Shown piece by piece: positions 33,384 to 46,129 of a stretch of 64,000 nt of DNA. Below the pieces are notes generated by a model, which worked only from the letters and a program-made list of their open reading frames with translations, ran no database searches and was not told the origin of the DNA. Origin of the DNA: Hydnum rufescens UP504 (lineage: Eukaryota; Basidiomycota; Agaricomycetes; Cantharellales; Hydnaceae); contig MU129106.1 in NCBI GenBank assembly GCA_014904985.1, positions 1 to 64,000 on the forward strand, in the 5' to 3' direction. The position numbers and the translations under genes are program-made. How positions within the stretch are numbered: position 1 is the first letter of the stretch; each line of letters starts with the position of its first letter.

Positions 33384-33946
33384 TTCTTTTCCTTAATTCT
33401 CGTAGCTGCCAGAGACGCTGTGGTTTTCGAAAGTGCGAGTATTCCCACGCCCACATTTGCTTCCTCGCTATGTCCAGTGTCACCTATACATACACCCTTT
33501 CGCCATCCAATGGCCAACAAAGTAATGAAATATTTTTCCCGACCTCAAATTTGCAGAATAAAAATCTCTGATAGAGATTGAGGACAGGGAGAAACTAACA
33601 GGCCGTGCAAATATATATGGATTATTGAACAAGCCGAGTTCAGGTCTCCAAGACCCGCTGCCGGTAACAGTGATTTGGCCAAGTCGGGAAAATACATGGC
33701 ACAGAAAGAACTATAGCTCATCAAGACATCCAACCAAAGAATAGTACGTATAAGAGCACTGTGAATAGTTGATCTAGCAACAATCCCCGGGGTCCCCTAC
33801 GAATAGTTAGTTTTCCTAGGCCCACCTGTCAATCTGCCACCATGTATCGATAGCTTTCGCGTCGTACCTCCGATTTTCGATGTGCTGGTCCCTTCACCGG
33901 TTCGCTTTGTGAATCCGTCCTCTGCTCATCACCAACCCGATAAATC
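33384..33946. other. Upstream region of TRAPPC2
   Basis: 560 bp with no recognised gene; likely promoter sequence shared by the genes on both sides. Confidence 0.45.
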
Positions 33947-34516
33947 TATGTCCATCTTCACACTTCCCACAAGTTCCCACCGCTCTAGACATCCACGATA
34001 CTTCAGGTCCAGTAAGTGCGATATTGTTGGTTTAGACTTGTGCCCAATAACAATACGTTCTTATCTTCTGTCCTTTCTAATACGAGTGTAGGCTCTCGGG
34101 TCAATCTGCATCATAGCGGCTCTATGTTCCGCGAGGACTTTAATTACGACGGACCAGCTCCACATATCCTATTTGACTCGCGTGAGCTGCATCATCGTCA
34201 TCGGCACTCGACCTCCGTCCACTGCACCGGAAACGCAAGCATTGCTTCGAAATGTACATCGTAGCCGTCGGTTTATGGATGATGGCCTCCTGTCGTGCCC
34301 GCCCAAGGTCATTCCGATGCCCACTCTACATCGACGACCTTATCGGCCTTTTCAGAATGTCTGGCCACACCGACCGCACCCGCGATCTTCCTCAGGTCTC
34401 TTAGCTCGCCCGGTTTCCCCCCACCATCACCTCCATCGGGGTCACCCTCCCAGGCCGTTTCTCCGCCTCCGAGAAGTCTAATGCCACTCGCCCCATTGAA
34501 TCCTGATTCCGAGTGA
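33947..34516 (+). CDS. Possible small spliced gene, unknown
   Basis: The reading MSIFTLPTSSHRSRHPRYF splices through a clean GTAAGT...GTGTAG intron (about 34013-34091) into NLHHSGSMFREDFNYDGPAP and a His/Ser-rich stretch. Downstream, frames with a Pro/Ser-rich tail (up to 34516) remain open, but the connecting splice is unclear. No family recognised. It may be non-coding. Confidence 0.25.
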
Positions 34517-35742
34517 CGGATTTCTGGCACGTCCTGGTGGGGATTTTGGCTCGAGGCCAAAGAAAAAACGTTGAGGGGGATCTATGTGCCTGACCCTCCC
34601 GATCTGGGCGTATTCTGCTTCTTTCAAGAAACATTATAAATCTGCCTCCTTGCTGGCAGCCGATTCGGATCCCGCCTCTTCATCCAAGTAATTGTTTTGC
34701 ATCAACTTGTCTTGTCAACCTTTTGCATGCTTTTCTGTCTTTCTTTTCCTATCTCTATGTGGATATTATGGCACCCGCGTAGGACAGGGTGATACCGACA
34801 CTGACCTGGTTTCGGTTCACATTTTAGGAAACGACATTCTGGCCATCGTGCGAGAATGATCAGTGGCGTTTATCATCAGACGATAAGGACGGAGAAAACT
34901 GTGTTGGCTGGAGGCAGCACGTACTGGTATGACTTGAGAGCCGCAGGTCTAAACAGTAGCTGTTTGGAGGAACCTGGTGAGATCGACCTGAATGGACTAC
35001 TGAGTGAAAACACAAATAAAGTCAAACACTACGTGAACATAATGCATATATCTTGATAATACGCCCTGCGCGAAATCCCTCTGTGACATCCCTCTTCATA
35101 AATTCAATTCAATCTCATCTGACTTAATGAAAAACATCCACATGACAACCGGCTTAAGAGTCGGGGATTGGCGCTTGTCGCCGCTACCCGATGTTGCAAC
35201 GGTGCCTTGTGACATGTAACTGAACGCAAGTATTCTACCTATGTGTTGCAGTGGGAAATATTCGAGTTTGAGAAATGTATCGCAGGCAACCGTCAGACCA
35301 TTTATTCCTTTAGTCATCTCTCTAATTTGGGGTCTATCATAGATGTTTTGTTTGGATCGATTCACATCGGCCGAGACTGTGTCCCAGTGATGTTCAACAC
35401 TTCAACTGCAGTATTGCAGCATCTGCCAAATCGAGGAGATTGGAACGCTCGTCTTGTCTTCAAGGCCCCAAATTCCCCTCTCACGCTTCGTATTGTCTCG
35501 ATATCCATGAGCCATGACGCGTACCTTAATCTATGATAGCCATGGATTATTTGATTCAATGATGCTTCATAACAATTGTTCCATCGACAAAAGCTTGGAT
35601 CCGATGCTTGTTGGTCAGAAAGCTAATTTGGCCTCATATATGGGGTTGATAGGGTAGCCGTATATGATGGATCGGTCGTTCTTCAGTGTATTTTCCCCCC
35701 AGCTTCCACACTCGCTCTTTCCTCTTTGTATCTGAATCCAAT
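34517..35742. other. Gene-free region upstream of the AA14 gene
   Basis: 1.2 kb with no recognised gene; holds the AA14 promoter. TATA-like ATATATGG near 35637 and CGTATATGAT near 35659 are unremarkable. Confidence 0.45.
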
Positions 35743-37154
35743 ATGATTCCCCTCCTTACTTTCGCTTTCCTTGGCTTAGCTGGACTAACCCAAGCCCACA
35801 TTGCTGCCTGGCATAAGGGAATGTATTGCCTCAACGTGCGTCTTTCTCCATATCGTCCTCGTAAAACACGATGCACACTAACGCACAACTCAGGGCACTA
35901 TACCGGGCTTCGATAATCAGAACACAAATGATGCAGTGAATCCTCTGTTTAACCTGCCCAAATCCCAATGGTGGAGTCAGTAGCTCGTTTTAACTGCTGT
36001 GAACTAATGCTGATTCATTCCCCCCCTAAGTGCATCATAATAATAAGGTTGGAAATCTCTTTTATCTGGACTGCGCCGACCTTGACGGCGTGCACCATTC
36101 AGTGTGACGAATTCCCTCCAGCCCCTGGCGATTTTCTAGAATTGTCGGTTTTTCGCCCTTCAGATATCACTGTATTATAGCACTGATCGATTTCCCTCAG
36201 ACCTGCTGGAGGGACGTTCACCGTCGAATTTGCAGGTAATCGCGGTCAGACCACTCTGTCCTTTGACGGGAAGTTCACATCCGAGTGGCCGGACGGGCAT
36301 GATCATCCTGAGAATTTTTCGATGCCCCATAATGGATGCATCACCTCACCCAATCGTTGGTCAAACCACTTTTACCTTCGAATTGTTTATGCTGAACGTG
36401 ACCCTCTAGTTCACACTACGAATCAGAGTGATGCTGCGGGCACCGTATTTGCCATTTCGTATACGGTGAGCACACACCAGTCTCTTTCACAACCGACCAC
36501 TGCAGGTTTGTCTAAATCCAACTGTACAGAGCGATCTCGCGGAGGTAACCCCCGAGAACCTTGCTGTGTTTACCGTTCTCTATCAGTTGCGTCCAATCAT
36601 GTCGGACCTGCGTTCGCCCGTTCTGAATGAATGTTCTACAGCACGCCGTGGAAGAGGATTGCCACCTACGAGGTGCCTGCTGACTTACCTCCGTGTCCTC
36701 CAGACGGATGCATTGCGGTATTCGGATGGTGCGAGTGCAATTCCATTCCCCCTTTGCACCTTTCCCATGTAATGAAGTTTCTGACCGCAATTTCTCCGTT
36801 CCAGGGTACCAAACGGCTGCGGGATACCTAATATGTACATGCACCCGTACAGATCCAAGGTCACCGGTTCAAAAAGCAACAAGACTGTTGCACCTGCGAA
36901 GCCGCCGACATGGTGTGAAGGGACTCCTTCGACGTGCACCAAGGGATCCAAGCAAATGGTATTCTGGAACCAGGCCGATGGCAACAATATTGTCACCTCA
37001 GGTTGGCAAGCCGATGGCGCGCCAAAAAGCCCAGGGTACAACATGAAATTGGGTTTCCAAAATGGTTTGTGACGTTCCGTACGGTGTTTTGATTGTAGCT
37101 TGTGCTGAACTTTGAAATGATTCGATAGGTGCTCAGAATGACATATTCCTGTAG
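35743..37154 (+). CDS. AA14-family lytic polysaccharide monooxygenase, secreted
   Basis: Copper enzyme that oxidatively cleaves polysaccharide; founding AA14 members act on xylan coating cellulose. Ten exons join in frame: 35743-35835, 35894-35975, 36031-36047, 36103-36143, 36201-36355, 36410-36465, 36530-36585, 36642-36728, 36805-37064, 37129-37154, giving 290 residues. An 18-residue signal peptide ([18 protein letters not shown]) leaves His19 as the mature N-terminus, the first half of the copper histidine brace; [13 protein letters not shown] supplies the likely second His. Other family blocks: [95 protein letters not shown] and [13 protein letters not shown]. Cysteines fit a disulfide-rich secreted protein. 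It is the last gene before the 14-kb nested transposon. Confidence 0.92.
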
Positions 37155-37971
37155 GGAAACCACTAGCCTATCGCCATGAAACCCCGTGTGCTCATTTTAT
37201 ATCTCCCCGTAGCCCGTCAGACCCAGCTCCGCCCACTAAGCCCCCTGGTTGTTCTCTTCACAAAGGTGGACATAGGCGGACATTTAGTGTGTGATTATAA
37301 TAGCAGTGGTTTTTTATTATTATCTCTGAATGTATTTCAACTTCACCTGAGAGCGTAGATACCCGAAAATATTCGATTGTGCCTCACACAATTGTACCCC
37401 CCCGGTGAATCCATTTCCATCGTCAACTTGCGTCGCTATTTTCGGAACAAGAACCCAGACATATGCGTGCTAAATTGAAATGGGGCTCGATGGTCTGTAA
37501 TTTACAAACTTGGAGATACGGACGCGGAGGCTCGGCTCGTGATTCTGCTATGGCTCCCGCATTCAGAATTTCGGAAATTCTCTGTTCCCCTCAATCCCAA
37601 ACCTGCCCATTTACCGGCGACAGCTGTAAAATAACTTTTACATTAGTCGCTATAATAACTATCAGGGACACTCAAGAGATGGTAACGCAAGTGGGGGATG
37701 GAACGTCAATCAAAGCCAGCTCAGGAGAGCACACTGGCACAAAGAAGCCCACTGCGCCATTGATTCCCTCTCGGGGGCGGCGTATCGCCTACACAATACA
37801 CTGCCGATGGCGACAATGCAGCATTCGCACCATGCAAATAAACGAGCCTGTAAATTAGTGCCTTCGGAGCATAACGACAATGCAGTGTCGCACCCCTATT
37901 GCATAATCACCACTATTAACATCCGGATGCAATCCGAAAACTCGGCTCGCCCGCCTGGTGTTGCCATGCTG
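37155..37971. other. Gene-free stretch 3' of the AA14 gene
   Basis: No recognised gene; one 131-codon ORF (37463-37858, +) has no domain. CpG content is high up to the transposon edge at 37972. Confidence 0.5.
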
Positions 37972-38067
37972 TAGTGTTGCCGCGACTCGACTTGGTGCGA
38001 TGCGACTCGACTTACGAACGATGACTTCCGATGACTTACGGCTCCCTACGACTTCGGAGTCGCAAGT

Positions 38068-38471
38068 TGTTGGAGCCAGCGGATACGGATGTGGCTGGGT
38101 ATGACGTTCGGAGACAAGTGCGACCGAGGCTATGCCAAGGACCTCGCCAATTGTCAATCCACCAATCTAGCTAAAACCTGTAGCCAAGTTTCACTGGCGA
38201 TCTTTTACCTCTTTGTTTTGCTGGCACCACCGGCAGTCGGACATTCTTTTCTTTTCTCTAACCCATTTTCATGTGTCTTCTACCCTCCTGTAAATACTAT
38301 AAAAGGTCAGGCTTAGGCCCTCTAAATGCTAAGGACTTCTCTGTGTGTTCTTCCCGCCATTGCTGCTTAATTCACCTGGGTGACTCGAGTCTCGCCAGTC
38401 TACTGAATTCATCCTCACCCGCTTAGTAATCAGGGGGAGTTCTTCTCATGTGAATACCATAACTCTCACTA
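38068..38471 (+). repeat. Copia 5' LTR
   Basis: 404 bp. Contains a TATA-like CTATAAAAGG near 38297, the probable U3/R promoter, and CTCAGTGTG-free downstream sequence. Retains more CpG than the 3' LTR, with a few sites reversed. Confidence 0.95.
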
Positions 38472-38487
38472 GGTTATGGGCCCATTG
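38472..38487 (+). other. Copia primer-binding site (half-tRNA type)
   Basis: GGTTATGGGCCCATTG follows the LTR directly. It is the same 14-base word (GGTTATGGGCCCAT) as in the unrelated family A LTR at 3903-3916 and is complementary to an initiator tRNA-Met anticodon loop region. Confidence 0.7.
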
Positions 38488-39561
38488 TTGCTCATTTAAA
38501 AAAGAACAAATTACCCCTTTGATTTTTCCAAATAGATGAGATCATCATGAGTGATGAATTCAAGATTCAGGTTACGAAATTGGTGGCAGATGGTATGAAC
38601 TGGGTCACATACCGCAACTGGATTATGTGGGCCCTTGATGTGAAGGGGCTGCTGGAGCACCTTACAAGTGACGTGATTACATCAGACTATAGTGCTGCTG
38701 GTACAGTCAATGGACTTACGCCAGAGGCTCAATGGAAGAAGGACAAGGCCATGGTCAAACAGCTTGTGGCTGGCTTGGTCCTGGATATGGTATTCAGCCA
38801 GATTAAGGCTGGACTCAAGGCCAAGGAGGTCTGGGATCAGCTCTGGGCTCTGTATGAAGGACGATCGAAATTAATTCTGGTCAATCTATGGAAATGATTG
38901 CAGAATACTCACTGTGGTGCGGATGATGACATTCATGTGCATTTCGACAAATTGGCTGATCTCAAGGAACAGCTGGCAGCCATGGGCACCACAATTTTGG
39001 ATGAAGAATATGGCAACATCCTATTAGGATCACTCCCCGACTCATATGACAATATGATAAATTCGATTATGGCAGCTGCAGATCTCAGCAGCAAATCTAT
39101 TACACCAACTCTAGTGATCTGACTCGTAACAGATGAGTATGACCAGTGAACCCTGAAAAAGGGGAAGGCCAAATTGAGTAATGACAAAGCTTTCTATGCC
39201 AATGGGCAGAAGAAGAGCAAGAAGGACGTTGAGCGTTTTAATTGCCACTGAAAGGGGCACATCAAAGTGGATTGTTGGGTGAAAGGGGGAGGAAAGGAGG
39301 GGCAGGGGCCATCGAGGTCGCCAAATCCCAGGACAGGTGCTAAGGAAAGCACTGCTATGGCTGCACATGCTGATGTCGAGGCATGGGCCACAATTGAGGC
39401 CATCAGGTCACAGCCGGATGTCGCAGCTATAATGAATGGACAGACAAAATCCCCCACCTATGCTGAAATATACAATTCAGGGGCCACATGACACATGTCA
39501 CAATATCAGGATCATTTCATCAATTATCATGCCATTGAACCCCACCCAATCCTCACAGCTA

Positions 39562-41030
39562 TGGATGCTGCAGTTCAGGTTTAAACCTGTGGAACCTGAG
39601 TTTAAACCTGAACCTGACCCAGGTCAGGTTCCATTGGGGTCAGGTTTCATTTCATTTTCTTCAGGTCAGGTTCAGGTTTTGCCCTTGCCCTGAATCCAAA
39701 AACTGGTCTCAAACCAGGTTTAAACCTGAACCTGAAAGGTAGGGTGTAGGTTCCATTCCATGTAAATTGACCACTATTCTGGCACCAATTCTGGCAATTT
39801 ACACATGTGACTATAGTTCTGGAGTCAGAAGTCACATGACTTGGCCATCAAATGAGGTAATTGGGGCAGGTCACAAGTCACATGACAGAATGTAGTGACT
39901 AAATACCATCTCCAGAAGATGTGTGAGCAGTAAATTGAAGTGAAAGGGGGCTAGGAAGGAGATGTGGATCTAAAGCAGGATGTAAAGGGAGTGGCAGAGG
40001 CAGAGACTTGAGCAGAGGGTGTAGAGATTCTGTAGTACCCCCTGAAAATGTTGGCTTCCCTTATACCTCAGGTTTCAGGTTTAAACCAGGTTTAAACCTG
40101 AACCTGACCTGAATGAGACTGAACCTCAGGTCAGGTTCAGGTTTTGCCCTCATGGGTGATTTTGGAACCTGGTCAGGTTTAGGTTTTGCCCAAATTGGGC
40201 AAAACCTGACCAAAACCTGACTGTGGCAACCATACTCACAGCCAACAACTGAATATAGGGATGCCTAGGTTTGGTTTTGGTTCAGTTTTTGCCAATTTGG
40301 GCAAAACCTAAACCAGACCTGAACCTGAAATCACCCATGAGGGCAAAACCTGAACCTGACCTGAGGTTTGGTTCCAGAGTGGTTTGGTTTGGGTTTAAAC
40401 CAGGTTTAAACCTGAAACCTGAGATATAGGGGAAGCAAAACATTTTAGTAAGTACTACAGACTATCTGGACTCTCTGTGTGAGTCTTTGCATTGACCACT
40501 TCCTTTGCATCCCATTTTCCATTCATATCTCATTCACACCCCTCCTTCACATCAATTTTCTGCTTACATATCTCCAGGGGATGGAACTTAGCTAACTAAA
40601 TTGTGTCATGTGACCCTAGACTGAGTTACAGTAGCCTGTGCAAATCTCCAGATTTGATCCCAGAGCCATGTGCTTTGTAACCTGCACAGATTACCCCATT
40701 AGATTCCAGAGTCATGCAACTTGTGACTCTGAAATTACAGTACTGTGTGCAAATTGCTAGGTTTACTTCTGGAATTGAATGTATAGAAGGATGATAATGA
40801 TAATATGTGGAGAAATAAGGGTGAAAGTACATAGACTGGAAGGTACACCCTACCTTTCAGGTTCAGGTTTAAACCTGGGTTTGAACCAGGTTTTGGATTC
40901 AGGGCAAGGGCAAAACCTAAACCAGACCAGAGGAAAATTGAATGAAACCTGACCCCAATGGAACCAGACCTGGGTCTGGTTTAGGTTTAAACCCAGGTTC
41001 CCAAGGTTTAAACCAGACCAAAGGCATCCA
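39562..41030. mobile_element. TA-flanked foldback element built from GGTTTAAACC words
   Basis: Inserted in Copia protease/integrase sequence. Ends TGGATGC...GCATCCA with TA outside each (39560-39561 and 41031-41032). Imperfect inverted repeats of about 190 bp contain many copies of CAGGTTCAGG and GGTTTAAACC. Removing the element and one TA restores the reading LTANQIFYAIGAG exactly. A second palindrome (about 40066-40427), ended by CCTCAGGTTTCAGG and its complement, is nested inside. No transposase ORF. Confidence 0.88.
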
Positions 41031-43779
41031 TAACCAAATATTCTATGCTATTGGTGCTGGTGACTTAAAAATTCAAGTGCTGAATGAGGGGAAATTTACT
41101 CCTGTCATTTTATGTGATGCCCTCCATGCCCCAGAACTCGGATTGACTGTCATTTTGATAAACCGAATTATGAAGGTGGGTCACAAAGTCCTATTCAACA
41201 GAAACTCATGCAAAATCAAAAATCTGAAAGGTGTCCTTATTGGATGCATCTCTGGTGGCAATAATGGCTTATACAAAGTTGAACATGCTAATGCAGCAGC
41301 TACAATTGCATGTGAGATGGTGAAGCTCTTGGACCTTCACAGACAATTGGCCCATATTTCGGTTGATACAATACACACACTTATCAAAGACAACATTATC
41401 AAGGGCATTGACTTAATTGATGACATCAAGGATTTTTCCTGCGACTCCTGCAAGTATGCCAAGGCCACGTGGAAGGCAATAAAGAAAGAACGGACAGCCC
41501 TGCTTGCTTCCTCATTTGGTGAGGAAATCCATACAGATGTTTGGGGCCCATCACCCCTAAATTCATTGGGTGGACAATCTTATTACATCATGTTTACAGA
41601 CAATGCCATGAGATATACGAAACTTTGGCTATTACATATGAAGGATGAGGCACTCAATGCTTACAAAGACTTTGCAGCTTGGGCGAAGACACAGCACGGA
41701 GTCCAGATTAAACGGCTTCGATCGGACTGAGGAGGTGAATATACAAGTAATGCCTTTGCAAAATTCCTAGGGGATCAGGGCATGGAACACCAATTGACCA
41801 CCCATGATACCCCCAGCACAATGGAGTCGCCAAGTCACTGAATCGGCAGATTCTTGAATGAACTTGGGCAATGTTACATCAATCTCAATTGCCAAAAATC
41901 TCTGGGGTGAGCTGTGAATTGGGCCATCTGGCTCAAAAATCGTACCTCTACACAGGTCTTAGGCCATATGATGCCACTTGAACAGCTTACAAAGGAGAAG
42001 CCAAACCTTGCGAATGTCCCTATCTGGGGACAAAGAGTCTGGGTCCATAATGATTCTGGATCAAAATTGGACAAACATGCAAATGAAGCCTTTTGGGTGG
42101 GCTATGATAATGACAGCCCACATGCTCACAGAATTTACTGGAAGGGAAGGAACAAAATATCTGTTGAACATAATGTAAAATTCACTACCTCAACAATTGA
42201 CATTTCTGTCGATCCCCCAGTTATGAGCTCAAGGCCGTGGTCAGATCCCCTGCCAACCAACAACAACTCTCCAGATCCTGAAGACTCAGACAACAACAAA
42301 ACCCTAAATTCTAGGCCAACTACCCCCACTGAACCCCCTCCTATGCCAAAACAGACCCAACCTGCTGAACCTGAACAATGCTCCACATGTGTCCCCAAAC
42401 TGTCTCAATATGTGCAATGCCTTGCACAGGGTGAAGGTACAGTTCTTGGATACACACACAAATCTGACTCTCAGATCCCTGGCATCAGGGGGAGTGGTGA
42501 TAATATCAGCGAGGATTCAGCATCTCTTGTAAATGATGCTGTATATCATATAGAATTCAATGACACAGCCTTCGTGACCATTCAAGATATGGATGGAGAT
42601 CCCAAATCATTGGATGAGGCCAAGTCACGAACCAATTGGCCACAATGGAAAAAGGCTATTGATATTGAACTCAAAACTGTCAAAGACACTGGAACTTGGG
42701 ATGAAGTACCAAGGCCACCCAGCAAGAATATTGTTGATTGCAAGCTCATATTCAAAATCAAACGAAAAGCTGATGGAACCATTCTAAAGTACAAGGCACA
42801 TCTAGTTGCCTGCAGTTTCACACAGATTTATGGCATTGATTACTATGAAACATATTCCCCCATTGTGTGACTCGCAAGTTTTCAGACAATTATTGCATTC
42901 ACTGCCTGAAACAATTGGGATATTGACTCTTTCAATTTCAACAGTGCATACCTCAATGGCAAACTTGGCGAGAATGAAGAAATTTATATGAATTTCCCCC
43001 CCGAGTACAAACCCCAGGGGGAGAATACAATCCTACAACTATGGAAGACTCTGTACAGTCTTAAGCAAGCCAGATGGTGTTGGTATGATTCACTCTCCCA
43101 TGCCCTTAATAGTCTTGGTTTTAGCACAAGCCATGCTGATCCCGGTGTGTTCCATACCCAGAAAGATGGGGAGGAATTAATTTTGGCGATCCATGTGGAC
43201 GACTGCATGTTTACAGGCCCATTGAGGGCACTGCTTGATGAATACAAGTGAAAAATCAATGAAAAATACTCAATTACTGACCTTGGACCACTGCATTGGT
43301 TACTTGGGGTTAAAATCGAGCAAGATTGTGAATTACGGACAATCTGATTATCACAGACATCATACATCAACTTGATTGTCTCACGGTTCTCACTCAGTGA
43401 CTCGAAACCCATTAATACCCCAATGGAACCTGGGGCCACACCCACTTGAGAGGATTCTGCAATGAATCCCACATATATCGAACAAATGAAGTGGACCCCC
43501 TATTGTGAGGCCATAGGTAGCCTCATGTATGCATCCATGGCCACGAGGCTGGATATTACTTTTGCAGTATTGACACTATCACAGTTCCTTGACAAGCCGG
43601 GACCCACACACTGGGAGGTGGTAAAACAAGTTATCCAGTACCTAGCAACCACAAAGGATTTCAGCCTAATGTATGGATTAAAACAACATGACCTACTCAG
43701 GTATATGGATGTGGACAGAGTGACACAGGAGCACTGACAAGCAATTACAGGATACACTTACCTGATTGATGGCAGAACT

Positions 43780-44038
43780 TGTTGGAAATCAAGGCTAGCC
43801 ATATGTTGCCTACAGATATATATACTATATCTGTCCCACACACCTGTATAGAATATCAGATTTACCCAAAGGCTTTCCTCAGTCCTCTATTATGAGACTG
43901 AGGTGAGCCAAGTAGAACAACTGTTCCTCTCACTCTTCTTCTTACATATTGTATATAGAACCTTTTTGCTAGGTATATCTACAATAAGAATCAGTCCTCT
44001 ATTACAAGACTGAGAACCTTTTTGCTAGTCTCTTGACA
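43780..44038 (+). mobile_element. Solo LTR inside the Copia RNase H region
   Basis: 259 bp beginning TGTTGGAAATC and ending CTCTTGACA, with a perfect 5-bp target duplication GAACT (43775-43779 and 44039-44043). Removing it and one copy of GAACT rejoins DGRTVSWSSRKQEL in frame. It contains a TATA-like ATATATATACTATATC and two copies of a TCAGTCCTCTATTA word. The family is different from the host LTR. Confidence 0.9.
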
Positions 44039-44427
44039 GAACTGTCTCATGGAGTTCCAGAAAACAAGAATTAATCACACTCTCAATGGCTGAGGCAGAA
44101 TATGTTGCTGTGATGCAGGCAGCCAAGGAAGGCATTTGGCTATGAGGCCTAATTGCTGAAATTTTCCATACTCAACTCAAAGCCATGACTCTATATTGCG
44201 ATAATCAAGCCACATTAAAACTCACAATGGGTGATAATTACCATGCCTGGACGAAACATATTGATATCCATTTTCATTTTATCCATGAGATGATTAAAGA
44301 TGGAACATTCAATTTGGTCTACTGCCCCACAGAGACTATGATGGCCAACATCTTACAAAATCCCTTGGGGTGACAAAATTGAATTTCCATGCCAAAGGAC
44401 TTGGACTATGTCACACTTGAGGGGGAG

Positions 44428-44830
44428 TGTTGGAGCCAGCGGATACAGATGTGGCTGGGTATGATGTTGGAGACAAGTGTGACCAAGGCTATGCCAAGGA
44501 CCTCGCCAATCGTCAATCTGCCAATCTAGCTAAAACCTGTAGCCGAGTTTCACTGGCGATCTTTTACCTCTTTGTTTTGCTGGCACCACCAGCAGTTGGA
44601 CATTCTTTTCTTTTCTCTAACCCATTTTCATGTGTCTTCTACCCTCCTGTAAATACTATAAAAGGTCAGGCTTAGGCCCTTTAAATGCTAAGGACTTCTC
44701 TGTGTGTTCTTCCTGCCATTGCTGCTTAATTCACCTGGGTGACTCGAGTCTCACCAGTCTACTGAATTTGTCCTCACCTGCTTAGTAATCAGGGGGAGTT
44801 CTTCTTGCACAAATACCATAACTCTCACTA
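44428..44830 (+). repeat. Copia 3' LTR
   Basis: 403 bp, about 95 percent identical by eye to the 5' LTR. Most differences are C-to-T or G-to-A at CpG sites (for example CGGATACGG to CGGATACAG). Confidence 0.95.
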
Positions 44831-46129
44831 CAAGTCAGGCCATGACTTGCAACTTAAGTTGACTTGAATTCTCAGGCCTTTCCATATCTACATGTATGGA
44901 AATATTGACTAATCAAACAGTCCAGCCTTTGCACAGAACTGTTCAAAGTTCCTGGCATCAGTGCCCAGTATTGTGTCTAGAATTGAATGTGAATTGTGCT
45001 CTGCCTCCATTTCAGTGGGATCTGTCTGCCAGCCTTCTGTGAAATTCAGACACTGCTTTTTCAGCCTGAACTTGAGCATCTGTAATGCCTCCATAATATC
45101 AGGTTTGAGTTGACTACACTGCTTTTTCATCGTCTCTGAGCTGGAAGAAAAAATTCATTTGGATGGGACTGAGGTTGCTTGGATTGGCAAGTAATCCATG
45201 GCCATGCAAAATAACATTGGATACATGTGTTCATTTTCCTATAAAGCACAAGATTAATAAGAGCCACCAGGAACTGTTAAAGTGATGCACCCACCAGTAC
45301 TCCAGGATAGGTTTTTGCCAGTGAGCTCACCCTGACCCAATGTAGTGTTCATATTCTTCATCAATATTCTACAGTTCATCCATGTCATCATCAGAATCTA
45401 TAAGACCAAGCATAATACAGATGGCCTCAGAGAGTTGCTTCTTCCAGACAGCAGGTGTGGGCAAGGCAGTTTCATACTTTTGTAACTTGAATTGGAATTA
45501 GTCATTAGGATTTACTTAGGGGGAAACATATGCACCTCACCTTTCACCCACTTTGTTACCATTTCCACCTCAAGTGGGCTCCATTGTTTGGTGATGAATG
45601 CTATCTTGATTTGGGGATTGAGGACTGTTTAGCAATCAGTAGATATGTAAACCAATTTCCATGTCAAGTGGTGCCAGGAGAAAATAACAGATACCTGTGG
45701 CAATTGCAGATGCAGGGGTTTTTCCTGCCTTCTCATGATACTTATCTAGCCATTCCATTCCCTCCAGAATGAATGGTGAAAGATCCAGGTTAGTGGCTGC
45801 ATATCATTCCCATGTATTCTGAAGGGATTGGAAGGTGGGGAGTGTGCCACCAAGTACAGGGGTCACCTCACTGGACATGAGCTATTGGACCAAATGGGGG
45901 GGGTTATTGTTACCTCAAGTATGCCCTGTATTTTCTGGGCCATTATCCATTCCTCTGCTCTCAGGGTTTTGTCTTGTGCATCTCAAAAGTTCTGTCACCA
46001 AAAAACATCTTCTACTGCCTACATGAAGTGAGTGTACACATAGTCCATACTAGAAGCTTGAAAGAATCAATTTATGTTGTAAATCCCTATTACATAGAAT
46101 TCACACCATCACCCAACTACATCAGGGTA

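Larger units (their letters stand above)
38547..44371 (+). pseudogene. Copia gag-pol pseudogene with repeated CGA-to-TGA stops
   Basis: Gag starts at 38547 and runs in one frame to a zinc knuckle (FNCH-KGHIKVDCW, near 39236-39280). That frame holds five TGA codons, at 38895, 39120, 39147, 39249 and 39489, each where Arg is expected (for example GAT-stop-HMS of protease). Pol continues with the integrase zinc region (LDLHRQLAHIS), the DDE core (TDVWGPSP, FTDNAMRYTKLW, then RSD-stop-GGEY) and reverse transcriptase (KIKRKADGTILKYKAHLVA, SFNFNSAYLNG, catalytic IHVDDC, DLGPLHWLLGVKIE). RNase H follows (ITLSMAEAEYVAV, TLYCDNQATLKL, HIDIHFHFIHEM). Further TGA stops are at 41728 and 42868. No frameshift is needed to explain most breaks. 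Confidence 0.9.
38068..44830 (+). mobile_element. Full-length Ty1/Copia retrotransposon, inactivated, with two nested insertions
   Basis: Two LTRs (38068-38471 and 44428-44830), each starting TGTTGGAGCC and ending CTCTCACTA. They are flanked by the perfect 5-bp target duplication CAAGT (38063-38067 and 44831-44835). A primer-binding site follows the 5' LTR and a polypurine tract (GAGGGGGAG) precedes the 3' LTR. Order gag-PR-IN-RT-RH. Without the nested 39562-41030 and 43780-44038 insertions the element is about 5.0 kb. Many LTR differences are CG against TG/CA. Confidence 0.95.

Noticed and set aside
37463..37858. 131-codon ORF just before the nested transposon
   Set aside because: Composition is unremarkable and no domain is visible; too weak to call a gene.
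38089..38316. A 75-codon ORF present twice (38089-38316, 44427-44675)
   Set aside because: Both lie inside the two LTRs of the same Copia, so the duplication is the LTR repeat and not a gene pair.
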